Shown here: positions 35,571 through 45,163 of the stretch, piece after piece
Layout: each line of letters opens with the position of its first letter
Position numbering within the stretch: position 1 is the stretch's first letter
The notes under the pieces: generated by a model
What the model saw: only the letters and a program-made list of their open reading frames with translations
The model's database searches: none
Told to the model about the DNA's origin: nothing
Position numbers and translations under genes: made by a program
Source: Halocatena pleomorpha
Lineage (GTDB): Archaea; Halobacteriota; Halobacteria; Halobacteriales; Haloarculaceae
Assembly: GCF_003862495.1 (NCBI RefSeq)
Contig: NZ_RRCH01000028.1
Location: 124,001-188,000 of the forward strand
Reading direction: 5' to 3'
DNA length: 64,000 bases

Positions 35571-37113
35571 AGTTTTCTCACCTCTTCTAAAAGCGTTTAA
35601 CCAATAGTTACATACAGTATACCCATAAGCTAACGTTATATATAATATATTTAACTACTATTATGGCCCGTCTATAGTTAGATATACACCAATACCAGTT
35701 GATTCCATTAGGATTCAAACTCAAACCATTCAAATTTATATTGCAATCGTTCAAGAATTCCTCCCGTTCGGTGATTGCCTTCCGGTAGACGGTATTGTCC
35801 GCTTCTATTGTCGGTTCTATTGACATTAGGGGCGTAGAATCCATCGTCACATCTGCGATCGACCATAGCCATTGCCATGCCCCAGTGGATGCAGTTCGTC
35901 GGAGACAGGACATGATAAGGATAGTCACTGGCTGTCAGGGACAGAGACGGTGCAGTTCGGGTACGAAGTTATCGTCCAAGACCAGAGGAAGAATATCAAA
36001 CTCGACGAAATAAAGACATCGCGTTTACGATGAAAAGCCCAGAGTTGCCTAAAACATAGCAGTTAGCGGGTATTATCCACCAATTCATTACTATTTTTGC
36101 CTGTGTAGTACATATGTATGACAAATCTACCTAACCAGTATCAGATTGTATTGTGGGACTAGTTATAGATAGGCCAATGAGTGACGACAGCAGTACGAAC
36201 GAGACCAGGATTGATCGGAATTACCCTGCTACGGACAACTGACACCGGGGGCAGTTTGTGTACCAACGGCATTCCTGGAGCGTACATCCCACTTATTTAC
36301 GATAGAATTAGGAACAAAATTTTCTGAGGCCCTGTTCCCGTTTACACGCCGAAGTAGGGGATCGACGCTAACTTCGGCGGACAGATTCTTGCAAACGGCC
36401 ATTCTCTCCGGGACTGTACCTGCTGAGCAGTAGCTCTCTTACCCTAATTGTTATAGATGGCTACAGTTTAGAATTATTTACAGAGTCGGTGATATTGTAT
36501 CTCCTTCTTACTGTACTCAACACCGGTTGGAAACAGCTGAGTTCAAGCGATTGCCTGGTTACCTGATTGCTATCAGCTGAACGCAGCCGATGAGACGAGT
36601 CTCGTTACACTCTTACATTCGTAATGAATAGCAGCCCATGACACACACCCGTGAGACCGATCTAACGAACCTGACACCACTTCAATTACCAGATTGCCGT
36701 CTAAAGCACGACACTCGTCGATCCGATCCTTTCGCTATACGATCACTTCGTGTCGGATCACTGTTGTTCGCTTCTGCTATCGTGGCGCTTCAGCGCACCG
36801 TGTGACGAGGGTCGGTGTTCCACTTCATCGTATTCACGTAGACCAACTCTGTAATGCAACCATCACTCAGGCTAGATACTGGACTGTAAACGATACATGA
36901 TGAAATTTGTCTATTTGCTGGAGACTAAATAGAATATTGACATATCTATCCGCTCCGAGTACGTTGATTCTAAGTATAAACCGTGGAACGAATAAATGAC
37001 GTGTTTCATATAATATTCAATAATGGTAAGTTGAGTATCAATTTAGACTGTCAGGTCTATCAGTGAATCTCCTCTAAACCAAAGGCCTGACCAGCGCAGT
37101 AGTCGACAAGAGG
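35571..37113. other. Long gene-poor stretch
   Basis: About 1.5 kb without a gene I can support. The region just upstream of the oxidase (35571-35660) is very A/T-rich and should hold its promoter. A 55-codon frame at 36638-36805 (starting MTHTRETDLTNLTPLQLPD) lacks acidic composition and family resemblance. The rest shows no repeats or RNA-like structure that I could see. Confidence 0.4.
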
Positions 37114-37420
37114 TTGGATCCTATCGCTGACGCTCTGCACCACTCAGAGATATATAGCGAGCTCACCTCCGAAATCTACTGGACGGAGGACGGCGCCCGC
37201 GAGTTCGACGTGTCGATCGAAGGGAAAGAGGTCGTTTCAAACCTTGACATCCACGGCTGGATCAGCCATGACGCCGTGTGCGTCGAGGCTATCTTTGGGA
37301 TCGCGGACAACACAACTGTGAGCGCTATCGGGATCGCTGGTACAAACGGGCCACGACCGTGCCGTCTAACCCGATCCGCGGATCTATGAGGGACGCGCTT
37401 GATATTGCTGAGACAGAATC
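37114..37420 (+). pseudogene. Remnant of an unidentified gene, frameshifted
   Basis: From a TTG at 37114 the text DALHHSEIYSELTSEIYWTE, then EFDVSIEGKEVVSNLDIHGW and AVCVEAIFGIADNT has good haloarchaeal composition. It then breaks; the next frame continues with CERYRDRWYKRATTVPSNPI and RGSMRDALDIAET. A single frameshift near 37318 would join them. The start is not a good one and the reading runs into the end of the TrmB gene on the other strand. The family was not recognised; the piece may be the end of a longer protein once next to the TrmB-GH81 pair. Confidence 0.4.
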
Positions 37421-38537
37421 ACCACGTCATCAAGGTGATGTCCTGCGTACCGTCGGCGTCTGCACTCGTCGGTTCGTCGAATTCGATCGCGTTGAAGGAG
37501 ATCCGGACTGCCTCAATATCCTCATAGACGGTGCCCCACCCGCCGACGCTGTACAGGCCGTTGTCAGCGGCGACCTCCAGCCGTAGGAATCCGGCCAACT
37601 CCTCGAACGACGGGCATCTCTCAGGGCGGTAGACATCCGAGTACGCGATATCGGTGACACGCCCGGTGATCTCACAGGGTTCGTTCGTGTCGACCCATGT
37701 TCCCTCGACCGTCACGGCGACACTCGCTCCGTCCTCCCACAGCGGCGCCACGTCCCGGACGAACTCTTCGAGGGTCACGTAGACGTACGGCGGGCCGGTG
37801 TCTTCATAGACCGTCTCCCAGAGGGCCCAGACGCCCGTCTGGAAGTACCAGTGGAAGATAAACGAGAGGATGTAGTCATCGATCAGGACGCCGAACGGCC
37901 TGTTGGCCCAGTCGTTTGGCGTGAAGCACGTCCACGTGCGGTCCGCTACGAGTAGAAACGGTCCTGGGATCCGGCACGCGCGGAGTTCCGTTACTGTCCC
38001 CTCAAGGGACTCCGCGAGTCTCTCCTCCAGATCGATTCCGTATACGGCCACCTTCGTGACGACACCACGGTCATGTGCGTCCGCAAGGGCGTTCGTCAAC
38101 GCCCGGAACTGATCGACGGTTGCTGACAGTTCAATAAAGCTCTCCGTGTCTCGGATCAAGTCACGGGCCCGGTCAACGACCGTCTCCTCGTGCTTGACGA
38201 CGCTGACCATGTGGTCGCTGATCGCTGGCCGCTCCCACCGGTCCTCAATCGCGTCTGCCGCCTTGTTCATCAGCTGCCCCCGAGACCGAAGTTCACGGAG
38301 GACATCGATCGGCTCTCGTGGACGGGCGTGGAGTTTGTCCTGATCGAACGTCTCGATGTAGTCCATCCGTTCGAGATCGCGGAGGACATCGTAGATCTGG
38401 GACATCGGTACGGAACATCGCTTGGCGACCTTCACGGCTGGCATCATTCCTTGCTCGAGCAACGTGACGTAGGCGTCAGCCTGGTATGAGGTCAACCCTG
38501 CGCCCTGTAGCGCGTCTTGGAGCGGGTCTCTATCCAT
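37419..38537 (-). CDS. TrmB family transcriptional regulator
   Basis: A 372-residue regulator. Residues about 1-75 form the TrmB winged helix (LQDALQGAGLTSYQADAYVT, then VAKRCSVPMSQIYDVLRDLE and a DYIETF wing). Next comes a coiled linker (VLRELRSRGQLMNKAADAIE), then the C-terminal sugar-sensing domain (residues about 120-370). Family knowledge: TrmB proteins bind sugars and repress or activate sugar uptake and metabolism genes. It follows a GH81 glucanase gene on the same strand with about 200 bp between, so control of beta-glucan use is a reasonable inference. Confidence 0.9.
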   Translation of the reverse strand: MDRDPLQDALQGAGLTSYQADAYVTLLEQGMMPAVKVAKRCSVPMSQIYDVLRDLERMDYIETFDQDKLHARPREPIDVLRELRSRGQLMNKAADAIEDRWERPAISDHMVSVVKHEETVVDRARDLIRDTESFIELSATVDQFRALTNALADAHDRGVVTKVAVYGIDLEERLAESLEGTVTELRACRIPGPFLLVADRTWTCFTPNDWANRPFGVLIDDYILSFIFHWYFQTGVWALWETVYEDTGPPYVYVTLEEFVRDVAPLWEDGASVAVTVEGTWVDTNEPCEITGRVTDIAYSDVYRPERCPSFEELAGFLRLEVAADNGLYSVGGWGTVYEDIEAVRISFNAIEFDEPTSADADGTQDITLMTW

Positions 38538-38733
38538 AGCTTCATAAGAACAACAATTGCTAATCAGTCTTTTGCAAAGTCAGGGCGCAGAGTGACGCCG
38601 TTCACCAGTACCAGTATCTTCGCTCACCCTGCCAGACAGTCGGGCCGAATCGTTTGTATCATTCAGTAGTAGATCGGCCAGAGAGACACCGACCGCGTCT
38701 GACTTACTGACCGGAGAGCGGTTGGGCAGGCAG

Positions 38734-41334
38734 TCAGTACTCGTGAGTAATCGCGTCGGAGACGTACTGCCCACCAGCACCGTCGTCCCAGACGAATCGG
38801 ACGTTGATAGAGTCGCCGTCGTCAGCGGTGTCGCGTGCGTGGCGGTGGGTCCCCCCATCGGACTCCATGCGGTAGCCGATCCAGCCGCCGTCATCGAACT
38901 GGATGTCCGCCCAAGCGGCGTCGTTGTTCGGATCGAACGTCCAATAGCTGGTGTCGCCGTCGTCGGTGACAATGGCGGTCCAGTTGTCGCCGGAGTAGGT
39001 GGTTGTACTGTCACCGCCGCCGCCATTACCGCCGTCACCGGTGTCGTCGCCTGCAGACGTGGCCATCGAATTCGGAGGGATGTCCAGTTGCGCGCCGTCG
39101 GAGAAGGTCACGGTTGTAGTGGAGTCACCAGCGTTGTAGGCCACGTAGGTCCGCTGACTGCCGTCGCTGAACACCTGGTAGAACGGTGTATCTGCGGTGA
39201 CGGTGCCGTCCGGTGAGCCCATCTCGCGGAGGTTATAGATCCAGTGATACGTCTGAGCGCGCGTGTGTCCACCTTCGATTTCGTAGGTGTTCTTCCGCGC
39301 TTCGAACTTCTCGACAGCGTCCTGTCCATCCGAAAGCGCCCGATACATCCACATGATGTCCGGCCAGTAGTCGAATTCGTCAGTGCCCTTGTTCTCGACG
39401 AGTTCGTTGTAGTTCTCCTCCGGCACCGCGTCATCCCATCCCAAATGCAGCGAGTAGCCAGCGAGTGGCAGCCAGTTGATGCCATGGATTGCTTCCTCGT
39501 TGGCAGTCCACCAGGTGGCGTGGGCATAACCGTTGCCCCACACCATCCCGGCGGTCCCGTAGTCCCACGAGTCGGGGTGATTCGCGTTGTCGGCGTCGAA
39601 CCAGTATTCGTGGACAGCGTGGAGTTCAGTCGTGTAGAGGAAGACGCCGAAGTCGCGTAGCTCCTCGTTGCCCGTGTACTCGCCCCACTCGATGATCGCC
39701 GCATATGCGTTGAGCGCCTCGGATGATGATTCCTGGTTGTTCCCGTCGGCGAACTCGGCACCGCCGCCTTCCGCCCAAGAGTGCCCACAGTACGGACTGA
39801 AGTTGCGTGCAAACGGGAACATGTCGTCATCACGGCGAGGATTGGCGTAATCGCGGATCAGGTGCTCGACCATACCGCCCCACTGGTCCTGAGCGCCCCA
39901 CTCAGAGTTGGTGCGCGCGATCTCGGCAGCGGCGCGCACGTAGTACCCGTAGTGAAAGTGGTGATCAGACAACGACGACGCCGACCCGTGGCTCTCGGGA
40001 TATCCCAGTAGCGACTTCCAAGTGTCATCGTAGTAGAACAGTTCCGTCGTTCCGCTCTCGGCCTGAAGCCACCTCTCAAGGTGATCCCGCAGCGAGCCAA
40101 CGATGTCGTCGCGCTTGCCGCTCAGGCCAAACTGCTCGGCCAGCGCCTTGCTCTCGACCAGCCGACCGTAATCTTTGCCGACGTTGTACGTGTCGGGGCC
40201 CTCAATCGAGGTGTCGATCTCTTCGATGTATCCCTGCAGCTCTGCGGTGTCGTAACTGCCCTCGTCGGGTAAGAACGGGAGCATGCCGCCGTAGTCGTAC
40301 GTCGTCGAAAACGATGACTTGGCGACGACACGCATCTCCCCGCGCTGGGACGTGTAAGTCGTCTCTAGCGTGTCGTCATCGCTGTGCTTCCACTGATGGG
40401 GGTGCAAAGCGGTGATCGTCCCTGTGGTTGCGCTCTCGGCCCTGTCATCCGTCTCGAAGTTGTAGGTGGTGTGGACTGCAGCGTTGGCTTGGTCGTACTC
40501 CCAGTCGACCCGAGTGTCGGTGACGAAGTTGTACGCGTAGTCCTCGAACGTTCCGAGGAAAGCGGTCTCGGGTAGGGCGGCGATCGAGCAGTAGCCAGCG
40601 CCGCCGAGGTCGTTGGTGAGTGTGTCGGTGCCGACGCCCGACCAGGTCGTTCCGGACGGAGCGAACAGCCCGTAGTGGTGCCCACCAACGGTGACGCCGA
40701 GAACGTTCCCTTCTTCAGTCCAGATCTCTGGCGCACTGTCGAATTTGATCACGGCTCCGCCGCCCTCGTACTCGCAGAATACGAAGGGTGATCCTTGTGC
40801 GAACGTTGTGCGCAACGTCGTGGCACTCCCCTCGCCCCAGAGCGCGTCAACCGACCAGTCGCCGTGATCGTCCAAGCGCGTGTCAGCGAAACTGTCGGTA
40901 CCTGCGTGTCCGATTGTCAGATCACGGCCGCTGTTGTCCATCACCGTCGTCGTGCCGTCAACCCAGTTGGTCGGGTTCTTGACGAGGAGCCCGTCGTCTT
41001 CCGCCCGAAGCATCAGCGGCTGGGCGAACATGTTCTCCGAAAATGCGTTCCAGACTAGACTCGACCACCAGTCGTTGGTCGGAACCGGCTCATCACCGAA
41101 CCCTGTGGTCGTCCAGATTGCATCCTGAGGTGCTTGCGCACCCGACGGCAACGCCGTCGTGTAACTGCCGTTGCCAACCGGCACATGGTTGCTCGCACTG
41201 GCAGTGCTGGCCCCACCGACCGTCCACGCCGCCGATGCTGCGCCGACCAGCTTGCAGTAATCCCTGCGCGATACGTCGTTCGATTGCGCTTGACTGTCGA
41301 TCGCTTCGTCGTTCGAAGATTGTTCGTTGCTCAT
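38734..41334 (-). CDS. GH81 endo-beta-1,3-glucanase with C-terminal binding domain
   Basis: An 866-residue secreted enzyme. The Tat signal is SRRDYCKLVGAASAAWTVGG (about 22-41). The GH81 domain begins with PVPTNDWWSSLVWNAFSENM (about 78-97) and MLRAEDDGLLVKNP, and contains the family's catalytic region ADGNNQESSSEALNAYAAII with its Glu pair. It cleaves internal beta-1,3-glucan links (laminarin, fungal or algal glucan). After a Gly/Asp linker (DDTGDGGNGGGGDSTT) comes a domain of about 85 residues, WTAIVTDDGDTSYWTFDPNN onward, that looks like a carbohydrate-binding module. It is next to a TrmB regulator on the same strand. Confidence 0.9.
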   Translation of the reverse strand: MSNEQSSNDEAIDSQAQSNDVSRRDYCKLVGAASAAWTVGGASTASASNHVPVGNGSYTTALPSGAQAPQDAIWTTTGFGDEPVPTNDWWSSLVWNAFSENMFAQPLMLRAEDDGLLVKNPTNWVDGTTTVMDNSGRDLTIGHAGTDSFADTRLDDHGDWSVDALWGEGSATTLRTTFAQGSPFVFCEYEGGGAVIKFDSAPEIWTEEGNVLGVTVGGHHYGLFAPSGTTWSGVGTDTLTNDLGGAGYCSIAALPETAFLGTFEDYAYNFVTDTRVDWEYDQANAAVHTTYNFETDDRAESATTGTITALHPHQWKHSDDDTLETTYTSQRGEMRVVAKSSFSTTYDYGGMLPFLPDEGSYDTAELQGYIEEIDTSIEGPDTYNVGKDYGRLVESKALAEQFGLSGKRDDIVGSLRDHLERWLQAESGTTELFYYDDTWKSLLGYPESHGSASSLSDHHFHYGYYVRAAAEIARTNSEWGAQDQWGGMVEHLIRDYANPRRDDDMFPFARNFSPYCGHSWAEGGGAEFADGNNQESSSEALNAYAAIIEWGEYTGNEELRDFGVFLYTTELHAVHEYWFDADNANHPDSWDYGTAGMVWGNGYAHATWWTANEEAIHGINWLPLAGYSLHLGWDDAVPEENYNELVENKGTDEFDYWPDIMWMYRALSDGQDAVEKFEARKNTYEIEGGHTRAQTYHWIYNLREMGSPDGTVTADTPFYQVFSDGSQRTYVAYNAGDSTTTVTFSDGAQLDIPPNSMATSAGDDTGDGGNGGGGDSTTTYSGDNWTAIVTDDGDTSYWTFDPNNDAAWADIQFDDGGWIGYRMESDGGTHRHARDTADDGDSINVRFVWDDGAGGQYVSDAITHEY

Positions 41335-42169
41335 AGTTGTTGCTGATAGCGCCCCGGCGTGACGTCTCTGCGACGGCGGACCCTGTCTGCTGGTCTCTCC
41401 GCTTTAGTGACCGTCGCGTTCCAGCGCCCGTAAAGCCGCTGTGCTATCTACCCGGTTGCCACGCCGTTGCACGCTATCATCAAAATGTTGCAGTGGTATC
41501 TATTATATCTTTCCAATAGGAACATTTACACCATTGGATTCAAAAGGTATTTTTCATTTACGGGCTACCGGTCCCCTTGATTCCCGCTGTTCAAGCGACG
41601 GTCATTACCCGGACTACGATCCGGCGACGATACTGTCTTGTCAAATAGCCAGAGATCGATAGGAACGATCGGTAGGCCACGTGAGCGATGTTCGGGCCGT
41701 CTTAGACCTCTGCGATCGTGCCGGAACGAGTCGTCTTCTCGTTGCACGAGACCACACCCGCTCGCCACGATCAGCCGTTGGCCGATCGGGTGGGTGTGTC
41801 ACGCAGTGCGAGCACTTGGTTCGTGATAGCACTGGCTCATCTGGGAGACGATCAAGACCGAATCTCTGCGCAAGCTCTTGGTGCTGGATGCCGGGCCGGG
41901 TAGCCATCAGTAAGGTGTGTCGAATGGACCATCGAGCGCAGTAGAAGCCTCACAGAGCGACGTCCGATTACAGATATGTTCGCAAAGTTTGATCCCAACA
42001 AGATATGCATCAGTCAAGTGTCTAGTGTGAACCGCCATCTGTAATTATGATCATCGACGAGAGCATTCGGCGTTCTTATCTAGCCTTGCTTTGCTAATCG
42101 GGCGCATGAAAAAAACATCTTCAGCCCCCCGTAATACAGACAAAGCAGGTGTTTACTCCAATCTGTACG
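41335..42169. other. Gene-poor stretch between GH81 and creatininase genes
   Basis: No supported gene. A GTG-started frame at 41718-41903 on the plus strand (VPERVVFSLHETTPARHDQP) and a minus-strand frame at 41641-41907 overlap. Neither has family resemblance that I could confirm; one of them may be a gene remnant. Confidence 0.35.
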
Positions 42170-42928
42170 TTATGTCGCTTCACGTTCGTTCCGAATGTGT
42201 TGAACGTACTCATTCGTCACTTTCTCGATGATGCGTTCTCCAGCCTCGGCAGTCGCCTTACGGGGATCGCCGAGGACACCATTCTCGGTGATTGATTTGA
42301 ATCCCTCGCTAAGTAACCGTGCGGGAGAGAGGTCTCCTTCATACCCTTGCTCACAGTGTTCTCCCTGTACGAGTCCGTCGTTTATCGCCAGTACGATTGC
42401 TGTTTCGGCTGCACCTGCATGAATCACGTCTTGATCGTACTCAATGCCTGCCTCGATAAGCCCGTCATTCAGTAACTGCATATGCTCCTCCAAGTCGGCA
42501 AGCGTAATCACGCTGGCACTGATCTCTCGCCCAATATCAGGGGCCACAGTCTTGACAGGAGCAAAGTTCCCACCATGTGTTGGTATCAGAACGATATACT
42601 CGAACCCGTGGTCGTCCAACGATCGACAGTACGAACGGATCATGTTCATCAGCGTCTCAGGTGGTACCGTGATCGTCCCTGAAAATTCCATGTGGTGACC
42701 GGAACAGCCGGGACGGATTGTCGGTGCGGCCAGGGCATCGCCGAGTTGCTCTGCGATTCGGCGAGCGAGTTCATCACCGTCAAGCGTGTCCATATTGAGT
42801 GGCAGGTGTGGCCCGTGTTGTTCGATCGAACCGACGGAAACGATTACGGTCCGTGTTCCAGACTCAAGTGCCGATTCAATGTCTGGCCATGCCATCTCCG
42901 CAAGGAGGATCGATCTACGAGAACCCAT
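42170..42928 (-). CDS. Creatininase family amidohydrolase
   Basis: From the ATG at 42928 the protein has 252 residues; the ATG at 43006 would add 26 residues of poor composition. Family motifs: LAEMAWPDIE, VSVGSIEQHGPHLPLNMDTL (metal-binding Glu, His and Asp), SGHHMEFSGTITVPPET, PTHGGNFAPV and HAGAAETAIVLA. The family cuts cyclic amides or formamides with a dinuclear metal site; members include creatininase, mycofactocin MftE and the FAPy deformylase ArfB of archaeal flavin and F420 synthesis. The context does not decide which. An ECF transporter operon lies 4 kb away on the same strand. Confidence 0.88.
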   Translation of the reverse strand: MGSRRSILLAEMAWPDIESALESGTRTVIVSVGSIEQHGPHLPLNMDTLDGDELARRIAEQLGDALAAPTIRPGCSGHHMEFSGTITVPPETLMNMIRSYCRSLDDHGFEYIVLIPTHGGNFAPVKTVAPDIGREISASVITLADLEEHMQLLNDGLIEAGIEYDQDVIHAGAAETAIVLAINDGLVQGEHCEQGYEGDLSPARLLSEGFKSITENGVLGDPRKATAEAGERIIEKVTNEYVQHIRNEREAT

Positions 42929-43032
42929 CGGTGAGTATTCTGTGGGTAGGAATGAAATGCTTATGGTTATCCCACAACAATATGATTCATTCTGCCACGA
43001 GTACATTATTCTACATAATACACTGTTGAATA

Positions 43033-43398
43033 ATGGCGCGAAGCTGCTGTTCCACCGTTGCTGCCGCGAATCTGCCGTTGCAAGTGACGTTTGTCATCTC
43101 CGCACCACCCACCAACCTCGCTGAGTTCTCCGAGCAACTCCGTGAGATTCAGGGCGTGATAGACGTTCGTGAGATGTTGGCTAGCCGACGAAATATCCGC
43201 GTTGATGTGGTTGGCACCAGTACAGACGACATTATCACAGTCACCGACGCGATCCACGACCTTGGGGTAGAAATCGAGTCCTCAGAGATGATGCGACAGC
43301 GCCACGTCCAGCCGTTCAACCACTTCTTCCTGCAAGGTACTGAGAAGACAGATGCACGCACAGCTGATGTAGCAGACGAAGAGCTACCGACCGAGTGA
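43033..43398 (+). pseudogene. Lrp/AsnC-type regulator without its DNA-binding domain
   Basis: A 121-codon frame whose recognisable part is LPLQVTFVISAPPTNLAEFS onward, through EIQGVIDVREMLASRRNIRV and SEMMRQRHVQPFNHFFL. This is the C-terminal ligand-binding (RAM) domain of haloarchaeal Lrp/AsnC regulators. The N-terminal helix-turn-helix is missing; the first 17 residues (ARSCCSTVAAAN) are atypical. It is either a remnant or a stand-alone RAM protein that could pair with other regulators. It starts close to the divergent creatininase gene, which it may once have controlled. Confidence 0.65.
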
Positions 43399-43571
43399 AC
43401 GGTGGCTGAGTTCGGGATTCCACAGAATCGGGCGCAAATTTTCGTGTTCTCACATCATCCAATATGGGAATCACAATTTCATCACGCGTATTTCGCGAAA
43501 ATCCGAATCTGAGCATCTACGTTCACGATAGTCTTATCCGTCTGCCGATCCTCTCACTAGTGTGAAGAGAT

Positions 43572-43595
43572 CCTGAAGGACGGTTAGCCTTCAGG
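43572..43595 (+). repeat. Perfect 8-bp hairpin before the wHTH gene
   Basis: CCTGAAGG and CCTTCAGG pair around the loop ACGGTTAG, followed by GGGGGC and 21 bp later by the start of the wHTH gene. It could be a terminator-like hairpin, an RNA end from an IS200/IS605-type element, or an operator for the regulator downstream. Confidence 0.5.
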
Positions 43596-43616
43596 GGGGC
43601 ACTTCTTGAGGCTACA

Positions 43617-43916
43617 ATGAACGACAACATCTTCGACGCACTCAGAGACGAACACCGCCGAGAACTGTTACTCGATCTGCTTGAACACAACCCACAGAGC
43701 GTCACGAACCAGAGCACCGCAGACGGGCGGCCAGAGCAAGCGGACGCTGACCGGCAGTTGCAGATAGCGATGTACCATACCCACCTTCCAAAACTCGAAG
43801 ACTACGGATTTATTCAGTGGGATGAGAATGAGAATGAGAACGAGATCGTCAAGGGACCACAGTTCGGGGAGCTTCGCCCACTACTTAAATGGATGAGCGA
43901 CTCCGGTGAGTGTTGA
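43617..43916 (+). CDS. Winged-helix protein, DUF7344-like
   Basis: A 99-residue small regulator: MNDNIFDALRDEHRRELLLD forms helices 1-2, DADRQLQIAMYHTHLPKLED the recognition region, and YGFIQWDENENENEIVKGPQ the wing, ending with a short helix (LRPLLKWMSD). This layout is the common haloarchaeal DUF7344 (ArsR-like) pattern. The DENENENE stretch is a small simple repeat in the wing. A HalOD1 gene follows after 64 bp; such pairs are frequent in haloarchaea and may act together in signal output. Confidence 0.8.
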   Translation: MNDNIFDALRDEHRRELLLDLLEHNPQSVTNQSTADGRPEQADADRQLQIAMYHTHLPKLEDYGFIQWDENENENEIVKGPQFGELRPLLKWMSDSGEC

Positions 43917-43980
43917 GTGCCTTCGATGGAATGTCTAGGCGACCAGTAGTGGTATACAGTTGTCCTTCTAAATCAATACA

Positions 43981-44223
43981 ATGGGTCCATCGCCACCACG
44001 CTCCGTTGATGAATCGCTCAGCAGGAACGTTATTGAGGCAGTCGCCACAGAGATGAATATTCACCCGACAGAACTTCCAGAACCGTTGTACGACGCCCTT
44101 GATCCCGATGCTCTGGATGTCCTGTTCGTAAACAACGACGGAACAGGCGGGGAGGTAACGTTTAACTACTGCAGCTACTCCATTACCGTGACTGCGGAGG
44201 GCAACGTGTCCGTCGAAACATGA
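43981..44223 (+). CDS. HalOD1 output-domain protein
   Basis: An 80-residue protein that is one HalOD1 domain: SVDESLSRNVIEAVATEMNI, then the strongly conserved PTELPEPLYDALDPDALDVL and a beta hairpin (GGEVTFNYCSYSITVTAEGN). HalOD1 is a haloarchaeal output domain found alone or attached to sensor and response-regulator proteins; its molecular role is not settled. It lies downstream of a winged-helix gene with the same direction, so the two may be co-expressed. Confidence 0.88.
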   Translation: MGPSPPRSVDESLSRNVIEAVATEMNIHPTELPEPLYDALDPDALDVLFVNNDGTGGEVTFNYCSYSITVTAEGNVSVET

Positions 44224-44440
44224 CGAAACTCCCAGAGACCGGCCAGATCAGTTCTAACTCGTGGGGTAACTGTGAGACACATCGCCAAACGACTCCAATC
44301 GGTCACGGCGGCGGTCGACATCCCGAAATCGGTGCTGGTTGGTCAGGAGACCGCCGACCGACCCGCGGATCAGACTCAGCGAGTTCTTTCAGGCGTTCGT
44401 CTCCAATAACGCGACAAAGAGGAGCTGACGACTATATCGA

Positions 44441-44542
44441 TTACTTTCGTCGAAGCAGCTTCCGTCCTTTCTTGATGATTCGTTGCTTGACGCTTGATGG
44501 CAGCCGGTTCCACAGTCGACGAGCCGTTTTCAATTTGCTCAT
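44441..44542 (-). CDS. Candidate very small basic protein
   Basis: A 33-residue open frame, MSKLKTARRLWNRLPSSVKQ followed by RIIKKGRKLLRRK. It has 14 Lys/Arg and no acidic residue, a sharp contrast to the acidic haloarchaeal proteome. It would form an amphipathic cationic helix. It may be a small membrane- or nucleic-acid-binding peptide, or the tail of a lost larger protein. No clear promoter is visible. Confidence 0.35.
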   Translation of the reverse strand: MSKLKTARRLWNRLPSSVKQRIIKKGRKLLRRK

Positions 44543-44750
44543 TGTAGTGGTGTCTGTCCCCCAGACATCTATCCTTTGGGCACGGTGACCGTTAGTGTGG
44601 TGGCTGTCCTCTAATCCTTAACTACTCACGCAACCAGACTTCAACCCGAGTCGGGTTCTGTCTATCACCGTTCGACAACGAGCGGTGGCACCCCGAACAC
44701 GCGAAAGCTAAGGCCGATAAGAAGACGCTGACACCAGTTACTGACTCCGA

Positions 44751-44990
44751 CTAGATACGTGAGTCGATGTACTGTGCTTTCCAGTCAGTCCGAGCGTCGA
44801 TCTCACGCCGGCCCTGTTGCGTCAGGCTGTAGTAGTTCGTTCGTCGGTCGAGTTGGCCCTTCTCGACCAAATATTTCTCGTCAATCGTGTCGAGGTTTAG
44901 ATACAGCTGACCAGCGTGGATCTCTGTCTCGTCGTAATTCGCAAGCTCGTTTTTGACCGCTAGTCCGTGCGGTTCGTCGGCCGCGACGCG
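44751..44990 (-). pseudogene. PadR-type regulator, 5' end lost
   Basis: The minus strand reads VAADEPHGLAVKNELANYDE, then IHAGQLYLNLDTIDEKYLVE and GQLDRRTNYYSLTQQGRREI before the stop at 44751. This is the haloarchaeal PadR winged helix (usual text: GLAIKEELE, LYPNLDTLVDKGLVEKG, RRTNYYxLTxxGRREI). Upstream an in-frame TAG (near 44990) stops it and no start codon remains, so the first helix is gone. PadR proteins are small repressors. The remnant ends near the NUDIX gene region. Confidence 0.7.
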
Positions 44991-45163
44991 TCCCGATGGG
45001 GAATCGGGCTAACATACCAGCTTCGGATAGTGAGACGTTCCTAGCTCGGCTGCCTCCAGATACTGCACTCGGAGGACCACTCCCCACTCAGCCATTCCTC
45101 GGCCCGTGAATGGTCTTCCCACGACTGATATTACCTCCTATTCCGAACACTGTAGACGTAGCG

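Noticed and set aside
41641-41907. Transposase or regulator remnant
   Set aside because: The minus-strand text ATRPGIQHQELAQRFGLD looked suggestive but continues without any recognisable pattern, so no family is claimed.
44220-44588. 122-codon open frame overlapping the HalOD1 stop
   Set aside because: Ser/Arg-rich without structure. The four-base overlap with HalOD1 looked like coupling but the product does not resemble a protein.
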